Below are positions 44,894 through 53,901 of a DNA stretch of 64,000 nt, one piece after another. The notes below the pieces were generated by a model. The model had not been told where the DNA came from. It saw only the letters and a program-made list of their open reading frames with translations, and did not search any database. The stretch comes from Ectopseudomonas composti. GTDB taxonomy: Bacteria > Pseudomonadota > Gammaproteobacteria > Pseudomonadales > Pseudomonadaceae. Position numbers and translations under genes: made by a program. Numbering within the stretch: the stretch's first letter is position 1; each line of letters starts with the position of its first letter. Location of the stretch: positions 1 to 64,000 of the forward strand of contig NZ_FOWP01000006.1 in NCBI RefSeq assembly GCF_900115475.1, read 5' to 3'.

Positions 44894-45463
44894 TCATCTT
44901 ACACCTGCGGCGCTGTCCTGGCGCGGCGCGTTCATGTCGAGAATCAGGCAGGTGGTGGAGGCGACGGCGTAGAGGCGTTCGTCGACATCGTACAGACGGC
45001 CTTCGGCCAACGCGGTGGAACGGCCGACATGGATGATGCGGCCCTCGGCGCGCACCGGGCCGGCTTCGCTGCGCAGGGCGCGGATGTAGCTCACCCGCAG
45101 ATCGGCGGTGGTATAGCCCTGGCCGGGCTTGAGCAGGGTGTGCACGGCGCAGCCCATGCAGGAGTCGAGCAGGGTGGCGATGTAACCGCCGTGCACGCTG
45201 CCCAGTGGGTTGTAGTGGCGCTGGTCGGGCGCGCCCTGGAAGACGAACAGGCCACTGCTCCACTGTACTGGGGTGAAATCGAGCACCGCATTGATCGGCG
45301 GCGAGGGTAGGTCACCACGGCCGATGCCGTCGAAGAAATCCATCGGCTTCATGGCGGCCACTTCCGCCAGGCTGAGGGTGCCGGGGGCGGCAAGCTGGTT
45401 GCGCACCGCCTGTTCTTCGGCGATCCAGGCGGCGAGACGGGCATCTCGGGATAAGGCGGTCAT
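44894..45463 (-). CDS. PaaI-family (hotdog-fold) thioesterase
   Basis: 189 residues. After a ~55-residue N-terminal extension, the hotdog domain has HYNPLGSVHGGYIATLLDSCMGCAV with the catalytic-type G-x-V-H-G-G motif, and later EGRIIHVGRSTALAEGRLYD. Predicted to hydrolyse aromatic or short acyl-CoA thioesters. Divergent from the Bcr/CflA exporter across an AT-rich 95-base gap that should carry both promoters. Confidence 0.9.
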   Translation of the reverse strand: MTALSRDARLAAWIAEEQAVRNQLAAPGTLSLAEVAAMKPMDFFDGIGRGDLPSPPINAVLDFTPVQWSSGLFVFQGAPDQRHYNPLGSVHGGYIATLLDSCMGCAVHTLLKPGQGYTTADLRVSYIRALRSEAGPVRAEGRIIHVGRSTALAEGRLYDVDERLYAVASTTCLILDMNAPRQDSAAGVR

Positions 45464-45558
45464 ACGGGCTCCGAATTAATATGATGGACGACATTTAATG
45501 TTTCATATTATGGTTGAAATATAAATAGCCGCCAGTCACTGTCGATCGGAGCCTTGTC

Positions 45559-46758
45559 ATGCAGCCTTCCCGCGTCCTGCTGATCATTCTGATGTTGCTC
45601 ACCGCGCTGGGAGAGACGTCCACGCAGTTACTGATTCCTGCCCTGGGTGAACTGGAGCGTGGGCTGCAGGCCAAGCCGGGCAGCAGTCTGCTGGCACTGT
45701 CGCTGTTCGTCGGTGCCTTCGGCTTGGGCCAATTGCTGCTGGGCCCACTGTCGGATCGGCTCGGGCGGCGCCCGGTGTTGCTCACCGGTTTGAGCCTTTA
45801 CCTGTTGGCGACCCTGGGCATGCTGCTGGCACCGAATATCGAGGCGCTGATTGGCATGCGTGTGCTGCAGGGGCTGGGCGCCTGTGCGGCGCTGGTGCTG
45901 GCACGAGCCATCGTCCGTGACGTCTGGCAGGAACAGGCGGGGCCGGCCCTGGCGCTGACGGTGTTGGGGATGTTCGCGGCCATCGTGCTGTCGCCGGTGG
46001 TTGGCGGCCTGCTGACCCAGTACGGTGGCTGGCGTGCACCGCTGTTGGCGACCCTGGTGCTCGGCAGCCTGGCCTTGCTGTCAGTGCTCAGCGGTTATCG
46101 CGAGACGCATCTGCAACGCGATCCCCAGGCTGGCCGGCTCAACGGCCTGTGGGCTAGCTACCGGCAGGTGTGGCCCAGTTGCCGTGCTCTGGCGCTGACC
46201 ATCGCCTGTACCTACGGCTCGATGTTCGTCGTGGTGGCTGGCTCGTCGTCGGTGTATATCGGCTTGCTGGGGCTGAGCGCCGCGCAATACGGGCTGACCT
46301 TCGCCTTGATCGTTTCCGGCCTGCTCGGTGGCGCGTTGTTCACCCTGCGCAATGTGCAGCGCCTGGGGCCACAGAAGGTCGTGGGTATCGGCGTGGCGCT
46401 GGTGCTGCTCGGGTCGTTGCTGACCCTGGCGGTCTACCTGCTGTTTGGCCTGTCGCTTCTGGGACTATCGCTGCCGCAGGTACTGGTGACGCTGGGCGGT
46501 GGCATGTTGCTGCCGGCCGCCGTGGCCGGTGCGGTGATTCCCAATCCGCAGCGTGCCGGGTTGGCGGCGGGCCTGATGGGTTTCTCGCAAATGGCGGGCG
46601 CTACTCTGGCTGGTCTGCTGCTGGGTGCCCTGCAGGATGGCTCGGCCTGGCCTATGGTTGCCTTGAACGCGCTGTTCGCCGTGCTGGCGTTTCTGCTCTT
46701 CCACCTTCTGCGCACCCGCTCGGTCGTCACGGCTGTGGTGCTCGGCAAACTTCCCTGA
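45559..46758 (+). CDS. Bcr/CflA-type MFS drug exporter
   Basis: 399 residues with twelve hydrophobic helices. LSLFVGAFGLGQLLLGPLSDRLGRRPVLLTGL and RVLQGLGACAALVLARAIVRDVWQ are diagnostic of the Bcr/CflA subfamily of proton-driven exporters (bicyclomycin, chloramphenicol, sulfonamide or dipeptide export). The substrate cannot be told from sequence. It is followed 15 bases later by lpdA. Confidence 0.92.
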   Translation: MQPSRVLLIILMLLTALGETSTQLLIPALGELERGLQAKPGSSLLALSLFVGAFGLGQLLLGPLSDRLGRRPVLLTGLSLYLLATLGMLLAPNIEALIGMRVLQGLGACAALVLARAIVRDVWQEQAGPALALTVLGMFAAIVLSPVVGGLLTQYGGWRAPLLATLVLGSLALLSVLSGYRETHLQRDPQAGRLNGLWASYRQVWPSCRALALTIACTYGSMFVVVAGSSSVYIGLLGLSAAQYGLTFALIVSGLLGGALFTLRNVQRLGPQKVVGIGVALVLLGSLLTLAVYLLFGLSLLGLSLPQVLVTLGGGMLLPAAVAGAVIPNPQRAGLAAGLMGFSQMAGATLAGLLLGALQDGSAWPMVALNALFAVLAFLLFHLLRTRSVVTAVVLGKLP

Positions 46759-46773
46759 TTCGAGGACAAAGCT

Positions 46774-48174
46774 ATGAGCAGTTATGACGTGGTCATCATC
46801 GGCGCCGGGCCAGGTGGCTACAACGCGGCCATCCGTGCCGGCCAGTTGGGCCTGAAGGTGGCCTGTGTTGAGGGGCGTGAAACGCTCGGTGGCACCTGTT
46901 TGAACGTCGGTTGCATGCCGTCCAAGGCGCTGCTACATGCGTCTGAACTCTACGAAGCCGCTGCCGGTGGTGAGCTGAGCGCGCTGGGTGTGGAGGTCAA
47001 GCCGACGCTCAACCTGGCGCAGATGATGAAGCAGAAGGCTGACAGCGTCGAAGCGCTGACCAAGGGCGTGGAGTTCCTGTTTCGCAAGAACAAGGTGGAA
47101 TGGGTCAAAGGCTGGGGGCGCATCGATGGCCCTGGGCGAGTACAGGTCAAGCTGAGCGAGGGCGGCGAGCGACTGCTCGAGACGAAGAACATCGTCATCG
47201 CCACTGGCTCCGAACCGACGCCGCTACCCGGAGTGAGTATCGACAATGCGCGCATCCTCGACTCCACCGGCGCGCTGTCGCTGCCCGAGGTGCCCAAGCA
47301 CCTGGTGGTGATCGGCGCCGGGGTGATCGGCCTGGAGCTCGGTTCGGTATGGCGCCGCCTGGGTAGTGAGGTAACCGTGGTGGAATACCTCGACCGCATC
47401 TGTCCTGGCCTGGATGGCGAGACGGCCAAGACCCTGCAGCGCACCCTGAGCAAACAGGGCATGAGCTTCAAGCTGGGTACCAAGGTCACTGGCGCGAAGA
47501 CCGGCAAGTCCGGCGTGACCCTGACGCTGGAGCCGGCGGCTGGCGGCGCGGCTGAAGTGCTGGAGGCCGACTACGTGCTGGTGGCCATCGGCCGGCGCCC
47601 TTACACCCAGAGGCTCGGCCTGGAGACGGTCGGGCTGACCCCCGACAAACGCGGCATGCTCGCCAACGAACGGCACCAGAGCGGCGTGCCGGGCGTGTGG
47701 GTGATCGGCGACGTCACCTCCGGGCCGATGCTCGCGCACAAGGCCGAAGACGAGGCCGTGGCCTGCATCGAACGCATCGCCGGGCATGCGGCGGAGGTCA
47801 ACTACGGGGTAATCCCCGGGGTGATCTACACCCGCCCGGAAGTGGCCAGTGTCGGCAAGGGCGAGGAGGAGCTAAAGGCAGAGGGGCGCGCCTACAAGGT
47901 CGGCAAGTTCCCCTTCAGCGCCAACAGCCGGGCGAAGATCAACCACGAGACCGAAGGTTTCGTGAAGATCCTCGCTGACGCCAACACCGACCAGATTCTC
48001 GGTGTGCATATGATCGGCCCGAGCGTGGGCGAGTTGATCGGCGAGTACTGCGTGGCCATGGAGTTCTCCGCCTCGGCCGAGGACATCGCGCTGACCTGCC
48101 ACCCGCACCCGACCCGTTCGGAAGCCGGACGCCAAGCGGCGATGGGCGTGCATGGCTGGACGATGCAGGCCTGA
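46774..48174 (+). CDS. lpdA: Dihydrolipoamide dehydrogenase
   Basis: 466 residues. FAD motif [13 protein letters not shown], redox-active disulfide Cys42/Cys47 in [16 protein letters not shown] motif [19 protein letters not shown], and the C-terminal His-Glu pair in CHPHPTRSE. It reoxidises lipoamide of 2-oxoacid dehydrogenase or glycine-cleavage complexes. No E1/E2 genes are adjacent, so it is one of the extra Lpd paralogues that pseudomonads carry. A GAGGACA site precedes the ATG. Confidence 0.95.
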   Translation: MSSYDVVIIGAGPGGYNAAIRAGQLGLKVACVEGRETLGGTCLNVGCMPSKALLHASELYEAAAGGELSALGVEVKPTLNLAQMMKQKADSVEALTKGVEFLFRKNKVEWVKGWGRIDGPGRVQVKLSEGGERLLETKNIVIATGSEPTPLPGVSIDNARILDSTGALSLPEVPKHLVVIGAGVIGLELGSVWRRLGSEVTVVEYLDRICPGLDGETAKTLQRTLSKQGMSFKLGTKVTGAKTGKSGVTLTLEPAAGGAAEVLEADYVLVAIGRRPYTQRLGLETVGLTPDKRGMLANERHQSGVPGVWVIGDVTSGPMLAHKAEDEAVACIERIAGHAAEVNYGVIPGVIYTRPEVASVGKGEEELKAEGRAYKVGKFPFSANSRAKINHETEGFVKILADANTDQILGVHMIGPSVGELIGEYCVAMEFSASAEDIALTCHPHPTRSEAGRQAAMGVHGWTMQA

Positions 48175-48231
48175 TAAGCACGCGCGCCCAGGCCCTGCGC
48201 AGCGGCGCTACTCTGATCGAGTCATGGCATC

Positions 48232-48248
48232 GGTGCGCGCGGCGCACC
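48232..48248. repeat. GGTGCGC-NNN-GCGCACC hairpin repeat, copy 3
   Basis: 7-bp stem with GCG loop followed by CTAC, the inverse of the GTAG before copy 1. Located between the convergent lpdA and DUF5064 genes. Confidence 0.7.
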
Positions 48249-48270
48249 CTACGGCGCCGCGTCTTTGGGG

Positions 48271-48636
48271 TCAGAGCACGTGGTCGAGGTTGACCGGATC
48301 ACCGGGTTTGGCATGCAGCTTGGTGCGGATATCGGCGAAGACCTTGTCGTACTCGTCGTGCCCGCGCATCACCGGGCTGGCATTGAGCGGCAGGCCGTGG
48401 CGCGCGGCCACGCGGGTGGCGACGCTGGCGAAGTTGAAGGCGACGTCGCGGTGCAGTTCGAACTCTTCATCGAAGTGCCTGCCGTCGACGTCGCCAACCA
48501 GACGCATATGCAACATCGGCCCTTGCTGTGGGTCCTGGCGTACCTCGTAGTAGAAATCGACCGAGAACGGCGGCACCTGGCGCAGGTGCTCGGGGCGGTC
48601 ATTGTTGTCGCGGTGCATGTGGCCGGGCGTGAACAT
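48271..48636 (-). CDS. DUF5064 family protein
   Basis: 121 residues. A compact protein with FSVDFYYEVRQDPQQGPMLHMRLVGDVDG and HFDEEFELHRDVAFNFASVATRVAARHG, the DUF5064 pattern found almost only in pseudomonads. Function unknown. It lies 12 bases after arcC on the same strand and so may be the last gene of the arginine deiminase operon. Confidence 0.82.
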   Translation of the reverse strand: MFTPGHMHRDNNDRPEHLRQVPPFSVDFYYEVRQDPQQGPMLHMRLVGDVDGRHFDEEFELHRDVAFNFASVATRVAARHGLPLNASPVMRGHDEYDKVFADIRTKLHAKPGDPVNLDHVL

Positions 48637-48648
48637 GATCGAGCCCTC

Positions 48649-49575
48649 TCAGCGATAGACGATGCCGTTGCAGTCCAGACTAATACGCGTGCCCGAACGA
48701 CCCTGGACGATGGCTTCGATATTTTCCAGCGAGCCGATCACTGCACTGCTGCCGGTGTTACGCGCGAACTCGCAGGCGGCTTGCACCTTCGGGCCCATAG
48801 AACCGGCGGCGAAACCGAGTGCCTCGATTGCATCGGGATGGGCGGTAGCGATGGATTTCTGCGTGGGTTTGCCCCAGTCGACATAGGCTGCATCGACATC
48901 GGTGGCGATCACCAGCAGGTTCGCATTGAGCTGTTCGGCCAGCAGCGCCGAGCACAGATCCTTGTCGATCACCGCCTCGACGCCGCGCAGCTGATTACCG
49001 TCGTACATGGTGGGAATACCGCCGCCGCCAGCGCAGATCACCACGCTGCCTTTCTCCAATAGCCATTTGATCGGGCGGATTTCGAAGATGCGTTGTGGTC
49101 TCGGGCTGGCCACTACGCGGCGGAATTTGTCGCCGTCCGGGGCGATACTCCAGCCTTTCTCGGCGGCCAGACGCTCAGCATCTTCTTTGCTGTAAACCGG
49201 GCCAATGGGTTTGGTGGGTTTCTTGAAGGCCGGGTCGGCGCTGTCCACTTCCACCTGGGTGAGCAGGGTGGCGAAGGGCACCTCGAAGGGCAGCAGGTTG
49301 CCCAGCTCCTGTTCGATCATGTAGCCGATCATGCCTTCGGTTTCGGCGCCGAGCACGTCCAGTGGATAAGGGTTGGCTGCGTCATAGGCATTGCCTTGCA
49401 AGGCCAGCAGGCCGACCTGCGGGCCGTTGCCGTGGGCGATGACCAGCTCGTTGCCATCTGCCACCTTGGCGATCTGCTCGCAGGCGACGCGCACGTTCTC
49501 TCGTTGATTTTCCGCAGTCATGGCTTCGCCGCGACGAAGCAGGGCGTTGCCGCCCAGGGCGATGACGAGTCGCAT
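48649..49575 (-). CDS. arcC: Carbamate kinase
   Basis: 308 residues from the ATG at 49573-49575, which has AAGGAGAACACC just upstream; an ATG six codons earlier lacks such a site. [30 protein letters not shown] and [28 protein letters not shown] are amino-acid-kinase and carbamate-kinase signatures. It converts carbamoyl phosphate plus ADP to ATP, ammonia and bicarbonate, the energy-yielding end of arginine fermentation. Last core gene of arcDABC; a palindromic repeat lies in the gap to arcB. Confidence 0.96.
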   Translation of the reverse strand: MRLVIALGGNALLRRGEAMTAENQRENVRVACEQIAKVADGNELVIAHGNGPQVGLLALQGNAYDAANPYPLDVLGAETEGMIGYMIEQELGNLLPFEVPFATLLTQVEVDSADPAFKKPTKPIGPVYSKEDAERLAAEKGWSIAPDGDKFRRVVASPRPQRIFEIRPIKWLLEKGSVVICAGGGGIPTMYDGNQLRGVEAVIDKDLCSALLAEQLNANLLVIATDVDAAYVDWGKPTQKSIATAHPDAIEALGFAAGSMGPKVQAACEFARNTGSSAVIGSLENIEAIVQGRSGTRISLDCNGIVYR

Positions 49576-49617
49576 GGTGTTCTCCTTGTTCATAGTCGGG
49601 TGTGATGCACTACCGGC

Positions 49618-49643
49618 CCCCTCTCCCGCAAGCGGGAGAGGGG
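49618..49643. repeat. Short perfect palindrome between arcB and arcC
   Basis: CCCCTCTCCCGC / GCGGGAGAGGGG, 12-bp stem with an AA centre. Its right end matches that of the larger element at 16051-16164, as if that element had lost its interior. In the arc mRNA it would form a stable stem that could tune mRNA segments. Confidence 0.8.
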
Positions 49644-49651
49644 AGAACGCG

Positions 49652-50662
49652 TCAGATATCCGCCAGGGTCGCCACCAGAATCGCCTTGATGGTGTGCATG
49701 CGGTTTTCCGCCTGTTCGAAGGCGATGTTCCAGGGTGATTCGAAGACTTCTTCGGTCACCTCGATGCCGTTCTTCAGGTGCGGATATTGTTCGGCGATCT
49801 GCTTGCCGACCTTGGTCTCGCTGTTGTGGAAGGCCGGCAGGCAATGCATGAACTTCACCCGTGGGTTGCCGGCGGCCTTCATGATGTCGGCATTGACCTG
49901 GTAGGGCAGCAGCTCCTGGATACGCTCGCCCCAGGCCTCGACCGGCTCGCCCATCGACACCCAGACGTCGGTGTGGACGAAATCCACACCTTTGACCGCT
50001 TCCTTCGGGTCTTCGGTAAGCAGGATGCGTGCACCGCTTTCCTCTGCGAACTGCTTGCAGGCGGCGACGTGTTCGTCGCTGGGCCACAGCGCCTTGGGCG
50101 CGGCGATGCGCACGTCCATGCCAAGCTTGGCGCCGATCAACAGTAACGAGTTACCCATGTTGTTGCGCGCGTCGCCGAGATAGGCGTAGGCGATGTCGTG
50201 CAGTGGCTTGTCACTGTGTTCGCGCATGGTCAGCACGTCGGCGAGCATCTGCGTCGGGTGGTATTCGTCGGTCAGGCCGTTGAACACCGGCACGCCGGCA
50301 TAGCTGGCCAGTTCCTCGACGACCTCCTGCTTGAAGCCGCGGTATTCGATGGCGTCGTACATGCGCCCGAGCACGCGGGCGGTGTCCTTCATGCTTTCCT
50401 TGTGGCCGATCTGCGACGAGTTGGGGTCGATGTAGGTGACGTTGGCGCCCTGATCGTAGGCCGCCACTTCGAAGGCGCAGCGGGTGCGGGTAGAGGTCTT
50501 CTCGAAGATCAGCGCGATGTTCTTGCGGGTCAGGTGTTGTTGCTCGGTGCCGGTGTACTTGGCGCGCTTGAGATCGCGCGACAGGTCGAGCAGGTAGCGC
50601 AGCTCGCGGGTGCTGTGGTGCATCAGGCTGAGCAGATTGCGGTTGTGCATGTTGAACGCCAT
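49652..50662 (-). CDS. arcB: Catabolic ornithine carbamoyltransferase
   Basis: 336 residues. The carbamoyl-phosphate loop [15 protein letters not shown] is at about residues 54-68; [16 protein letters not shown] and the ornithine-binding HCLPAFHN complete the site. As in P. aeruginosa ArcB it converts citrulline and phosphate to ornithine and carbamoyl phosphate in the arginine deiminase pathway. AAAGGAG lies upstream of the ATG. Length and context favour the catabolic form over anabolic ArgF. Confidence 0.95.
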   Translation of the reverse strand: MAFNMHNRNLLSLMHHSTRELRYLLDLSRDLKRAKYTGTEQQHLTRKNIALIFEKTSTRTRCAFEVAAYDQGANVTYIDPNSSQIGHKESMKDTARVLGRMYDAIEYRGFKQEVVEELASYAGVPVFNGLTDEYHPTQMLADVLTMREHSDKPLHDIAYAYLGDARNNMGNSLLLIGAKLGMDVRIAAPKALWPSDEHVAACKQFAEESGARILLTEDPKEAVKGVDFVHTDVWVSMGEPVEAWGERIQELLPYQVNADIMKAAGNPRVKFMHCLPAFHNSETKVGKQIAEQYPHLKNGIEVTEEVFESPWNIAFEQAENRMHTIKAILVATLADI

Positions 50663-50726
50663 GGTTCTTTCTCCTTTTGGGCAGTCGAAACGCCGCGGCG
50701 GCGGATGGCCGCCGTGGCTGGCTGGA

Positions 50727-51977
50727 TCAGTAGTCGATGGGGTCGCGAATGATCGGGCAGGTCATGCAATGACCGCCGCCACGGCCGCGCCCCAGTTCGC
50801 TGGCGCTGATGGTGATGACCTCGACGCCGGCCTTGCGCAGCAGGGTGTTGGTGTAGGTGTTGCGGTCGTAGCCGACCACCACGCCCGGCTCCAGGCAGAC
50901 CACGTTGTTGCCGTCGTCCCACTGCTCACGCTCGGCCTCGTAGGCATCGCCACCGGTTTCCACGACACGTAGTTTTTTCAGGTTGAGAGAGTCGGCGACA
51001 ACGTCGAGGAAGGACTTTTCCTCGCGGCGCACGTCGATACCACCAGGGCGGCTCTCGTCCGGGCGCAGGGTGAAGGGCACGATGGAGTTGGCCACTTCCG
51101 GGAAGATGGTCACCAGGTCGCGATCACAGAAGCTGAACACGGTATCCAGGTGCATGGCCGCGCGTGAGCGGCCCAGGCCGGCGACCACTATCCGCTCGGC
51201 CGCGCCCTTGGCGAACAGCGCGCGCGCCACCTGGCCGATGGCCTGGTGCGAGCTGCGTTCGCCCATGCCGATCAGCACGGTACCGTTGCCGATGGGCATC
51301 ACGTCACCGCCTTCAAGCGTGGCGGCACCATGGTCCTTGTCCGGGTCGCCGTACCAGACCTCGAACTGCTCACTGGCGAAGTCCGGGTGGAATTTGTAGA
51401 TGGCGCTGGCGAGCAGGGTTTCCTGACGACGCGCCGGCCAGTACATAGGATTGAGGGTGACGCCGCCGTAGATCCAGCAGGTGGTGTCGCGGGTGAACTG
51501 GGTGTTGGGCAGCGGCGGGAAGATGAAACTGGCTTCGCCCAGGTAGGCGTTGAACATCTTCGCTGCTTCTGAATCCTTGTGCCGGGCCAGGTCGGCGCCG
51601 GACACGCCGCCGATGAGGAACTCGGCGATGCGTCGCGCCTCCAGCCCCTCGACGAAGTCACGCACTTCACCGAGCAGGCCCATGCCAACGCTGTTCGGGG
51701 TGATCTTGCGGTCGAGGATCCACTTCAGTGCCTCCGGGTTGCGCACCGTTTCCTCGAGCAGGTTGTGCATCTCCACCACCTCGATGCCGCGCTCGCGCAT
51801 CTTGGTCATGAAATCGAAGTGATCGCGCTTGGCCTGTGACACCCAGATCACGTCGTCGAACAGCAGTTCGTCGCAGTTGGCAGGGGTCAGGCGCAGGTGG
51901 GCGAGGCCTGGCGAGCAGACCATCACCTTGTGCAGTTTGCCGGCTTCGGAATGAACACCGAGGGCTTTCTTGGACAT
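50727..51977 (-). CDS. arcA: Arginine deiminase
   Basis: 416 residues. [19 protein letters not shown] start, [18 protein letters not shown] (Asp/Arg of the site), [25 protein letters not shown], and catalytic Cys406 in [18 protein letters not shown]. It hydrolyses arginine to citrulline and ammonia. Good ribosome site AAGGAG. Second gene of the arcDABC operon. Confidence 0.97.
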   Translation of the reverse strand: MSKKALGVHSEAGKLHKVMVCSPGLAHLRLTPANCDELLFDDVIWVSQAKRDHFDFMTKMRERGIEVVEMHNLLEETVRNPEALKWILDRKITPNSVGMGLLGEVRDFVEGLEARRIAEFLIGGVSGADLARHKDSEAAKMFNAYLGEASFIFPPLPNTQFTRDTTCWIYGGVTLNPMYWPARRQETLLASAIYKFHPDFASEQFEVWYGDPDKDHGAATLEGGDVMPIGNGTVLIGMGERSSHQAIGQVARALFAKGAAERIVVAGLGRSRAAMHLDTVFSFCDRDLVTIFPEVANSIVPFTLRPDESRPGGIDVRREEKSFLDVVADSLNLKKLRVVETGGDAYEAEREQWDDGNNVVCLEPGVVVGYDRNTYTNTLLRKAGVEVITISASELGRGRGGGHCMTCPIIRDPIDY

Positions 51978-52050
51978 GTCGAACTCCTTCTCGTAGAGCG
52001 AGTTTCAGGCTTGCCAGCGACCCGTTGCGGGCCGTGCATGGCAGGCGGTC

Positions 52051-53478
52051 TTAGAGGCTCAGGAAACCGTCATACAGCCCGTAGGCGGCGATGGCGGCAC
52101 CGATCAGCACGGCGGCGAAGATCAGTTTTTCCAGACCGGTGAAAACAGGTTGTCCCAGTTCGTGTTTGGCCTTGGCGAAGAGGATCGCGCCAGGGGCGTA
52201 GAGCAGCGCCGAGAGCAGCAGGTACTGCACGCCAGCGGCATACACCAGCCACACCGCGTAGAGGGTGGAGATGGCGGCGATCAGCAGGTCCTTGTTGCGT
52301 TCGCCGGCGGCGTTGGCGTAGGTCTCGCCGCGTGCGGCCAGCAATACTGCATAGGCGCTGGACCAGAAGTACGGCACCAGGATCATCGAGGTGGCCAGGT
52401 ACAGCAGGCTGAGGTAGGTGGAGGCGCTGAAAAGGGTGATGATCAGAAACAGCTGGATCAGCCCATTGGACAGCCACAGCGCGTTGGCCGGAACGTGGTT
52501 GGCGTTTTCCTTGCGCAGGAACTCCGGCATGGTGTGGTCACGGGCGCTGGCGAAGAGAATCTCGGCGCAGAGCAGCGTCCATGACAACAAGGCGCCTGCC
52601 AGCGAGACGATCAGACCGATGGAGATCAGTTGCGCGCCCCAGGGGCCGACCACCTGCTCCAGTACGCCGGCCATGGACGGGTTCTTCAGCCCGGCCAGTT
52701 CGGCCTGGGCCAGGATGCCCTGAGACAGGATGTTGACCAGTACCAGCAGCAGAAGCACGCCGACGAAACCGATCACTGTGGCCTTGCCGACATCGCTGCG
52801 CTTCTCGGCGCGAGCGGAGAAGATGCTTGCTCCTTCGATGCCGATGAACACCCAGACGGTGACCAGCATCATGTTGCGCACCTGATCCATCACGCTGCCC
52901 AGTTCGGTGTTGCCGCGACCCCAGAAGTCAGCGGTGAACACGTCCATCTTGAAGGCGATGGCGGCGATCACGATGAACAGCGCCAGCGGCAGCATCTTGG
53001 CGATGGTGGTGACGGTGTTGATGAACGCCGCTTCCTTGATCCCGCGCAGCACCAGGAAGTGCAGCAGCCAGAGCAGTACCGAGGCGCCGATCACCGCAGG
53101 CAGGGTATTGCCTTCGCCGAATAGCGGAAAGAAGTAACCGAGGGTGGAGAACAGCAACACCATGTAGCTGACGTTGCCGATCCAGGCGCTGATCCAGTAA
53201 CCCCAGGCCGAGGAGAAACCCATGTAATCGCCGAAGCCGGCCTTGGCGTAGGCGTACACCCCGCCGTCGAGTTCGGGCTTGCGGTTGGCCAGGGTCTGGA
53301 ACACGAAGGCCAGGGTCAGCATGCCCACACCGGTGATCAGCCAACCGATCAGGGTAGCGCCAGCGCTGGCGCTGGCAGCAATGTTTTGCGGTAGCGAGAA
53401 GATACCGCCGCCGACCATGGAGCCGACGACCAGCGCGATCAGCGCGCCGAGGCGGAGTTTTTGCGTCGAATCAGACAT
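52051..53478 (-). CDS. arcD: Arginine/ornithine antiporter
   Basis: 475 residues from MSDSTQKLRLG with GGAGG upstream; an earlier start 10 codons up was not used. Twelve or thirteen membrane helices of the APC superfamily; the first helix region has VVGSMVGGGIFSLPQN and the Glu of GIEGASIFSARAEKRSDVGKAT is the basic-amino-acid antiporter motif. It exchanges external arginine for ornithine. First gene of the operon, behind an ANR-type site. Confidence 0.95.
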   Translation of the reverse strand: MSDSTQKLRLGALIALVVGSMVGGGIFSLPQNIAASASAGATLIGWLITGVGMLTLAFVFQTLANRKPELDGGVYAYAKAGFGDYMGFSSAWGYWISAWIGNVSYMVLLFSTLGYFFPLFGEGNTLPAVIGASVLLWLLHFLVLRGIKEAAFINTVTTIAKMLPLALFIVIAAIAFKMDVFTADFWGRGNTELGSVMDQVRNMMLVTVWVFIGIEGASIFSARAEKRSDVGKATVIGFVGVLLLLVLVNILSQGILAQAELAGLKNPSMAGVLEQVVGPWGAQLISIGLIVSLAGALLSWTLLCAEILFASARDHTMPEFLRKENANHVPANALWLSNGLIQLFLIITLFSASTYLSLLYLATSMILVPYFWSSAYAVLLAARGETYANAAGERNKDLLIAAISTLYAVWLVYAAGVQYLLLSALLYAPGAILFAKAKHELGQPVFTGLEKLIFAAVLIGAAIAAYGLYDGFLSL

Positions 53479-53540
53479 CTCAATTACCTCCGTGTCACAA
53501 GGGGACATAGGTATTGAGCGCGTTTGGCGAGCACAGCATC

Positions 53541-53554
53541 CTGATTTGAATCAA
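53541..53554 (-). promoter_or_regulatory. ANR/FNR box of the arcDABC promoter
   Basis: On the minus strand TTGAT-TCAA-ATCAG, nine of ten consensus bases of TTGAT-N4-ATCAA. Its centre is about 70 bases upstream of the arcD ATG, which allows the usual -40 placement with a leader of about 30 bases. Oxygen limitation induces arc operons through ANR. Confidence 0.75.
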
Positions 53555-53857
53555 TAGTCAGGATTCGTCAACGCACATCCATGTTGCAGGCGTTGTCGAG
53601 CACCTGATGAGCGTCAGGACTGCAGCTCTGAGCGGCGCAGCTAAGCGCCGGTCCTGACACGATAGTCCGAACTTTTCGTTACGCAATGATGGCAAGTTGA
53701 GATGGAATGATTGCGGGGGGAGAGAATGGGCGGGGCGGTTAGCCCCGCTCGACGCGCCAGCCGGGTAGGTTGGCGCAGACCCGAAGGTCAGGAGGAGAGA
53801 GCACGGCGCCGGGCGGGTAGCCCCTGCAGGCAGTTGCGCCGTGTGGGTACAGCATGC

Positions 53858-53886
53858 CGTGGAAAGCTTTCAGCCAGCTTTCCACG
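53858..53886. other. Hairpin after putA; remaining intergenic stretch empty
   Basis: CGTGGAAAGC / GCTTTCCACG, a 10-bp stem with 9-base loop, 16 bases past the putA stop. No U tract follows on the minus strand, so it may act as a processing or stability element. I see no gene between 53555 and 53901. Confidence 0.55.
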
Positions 53887-53901
53887 AGATGACAACGGTG
53901 A

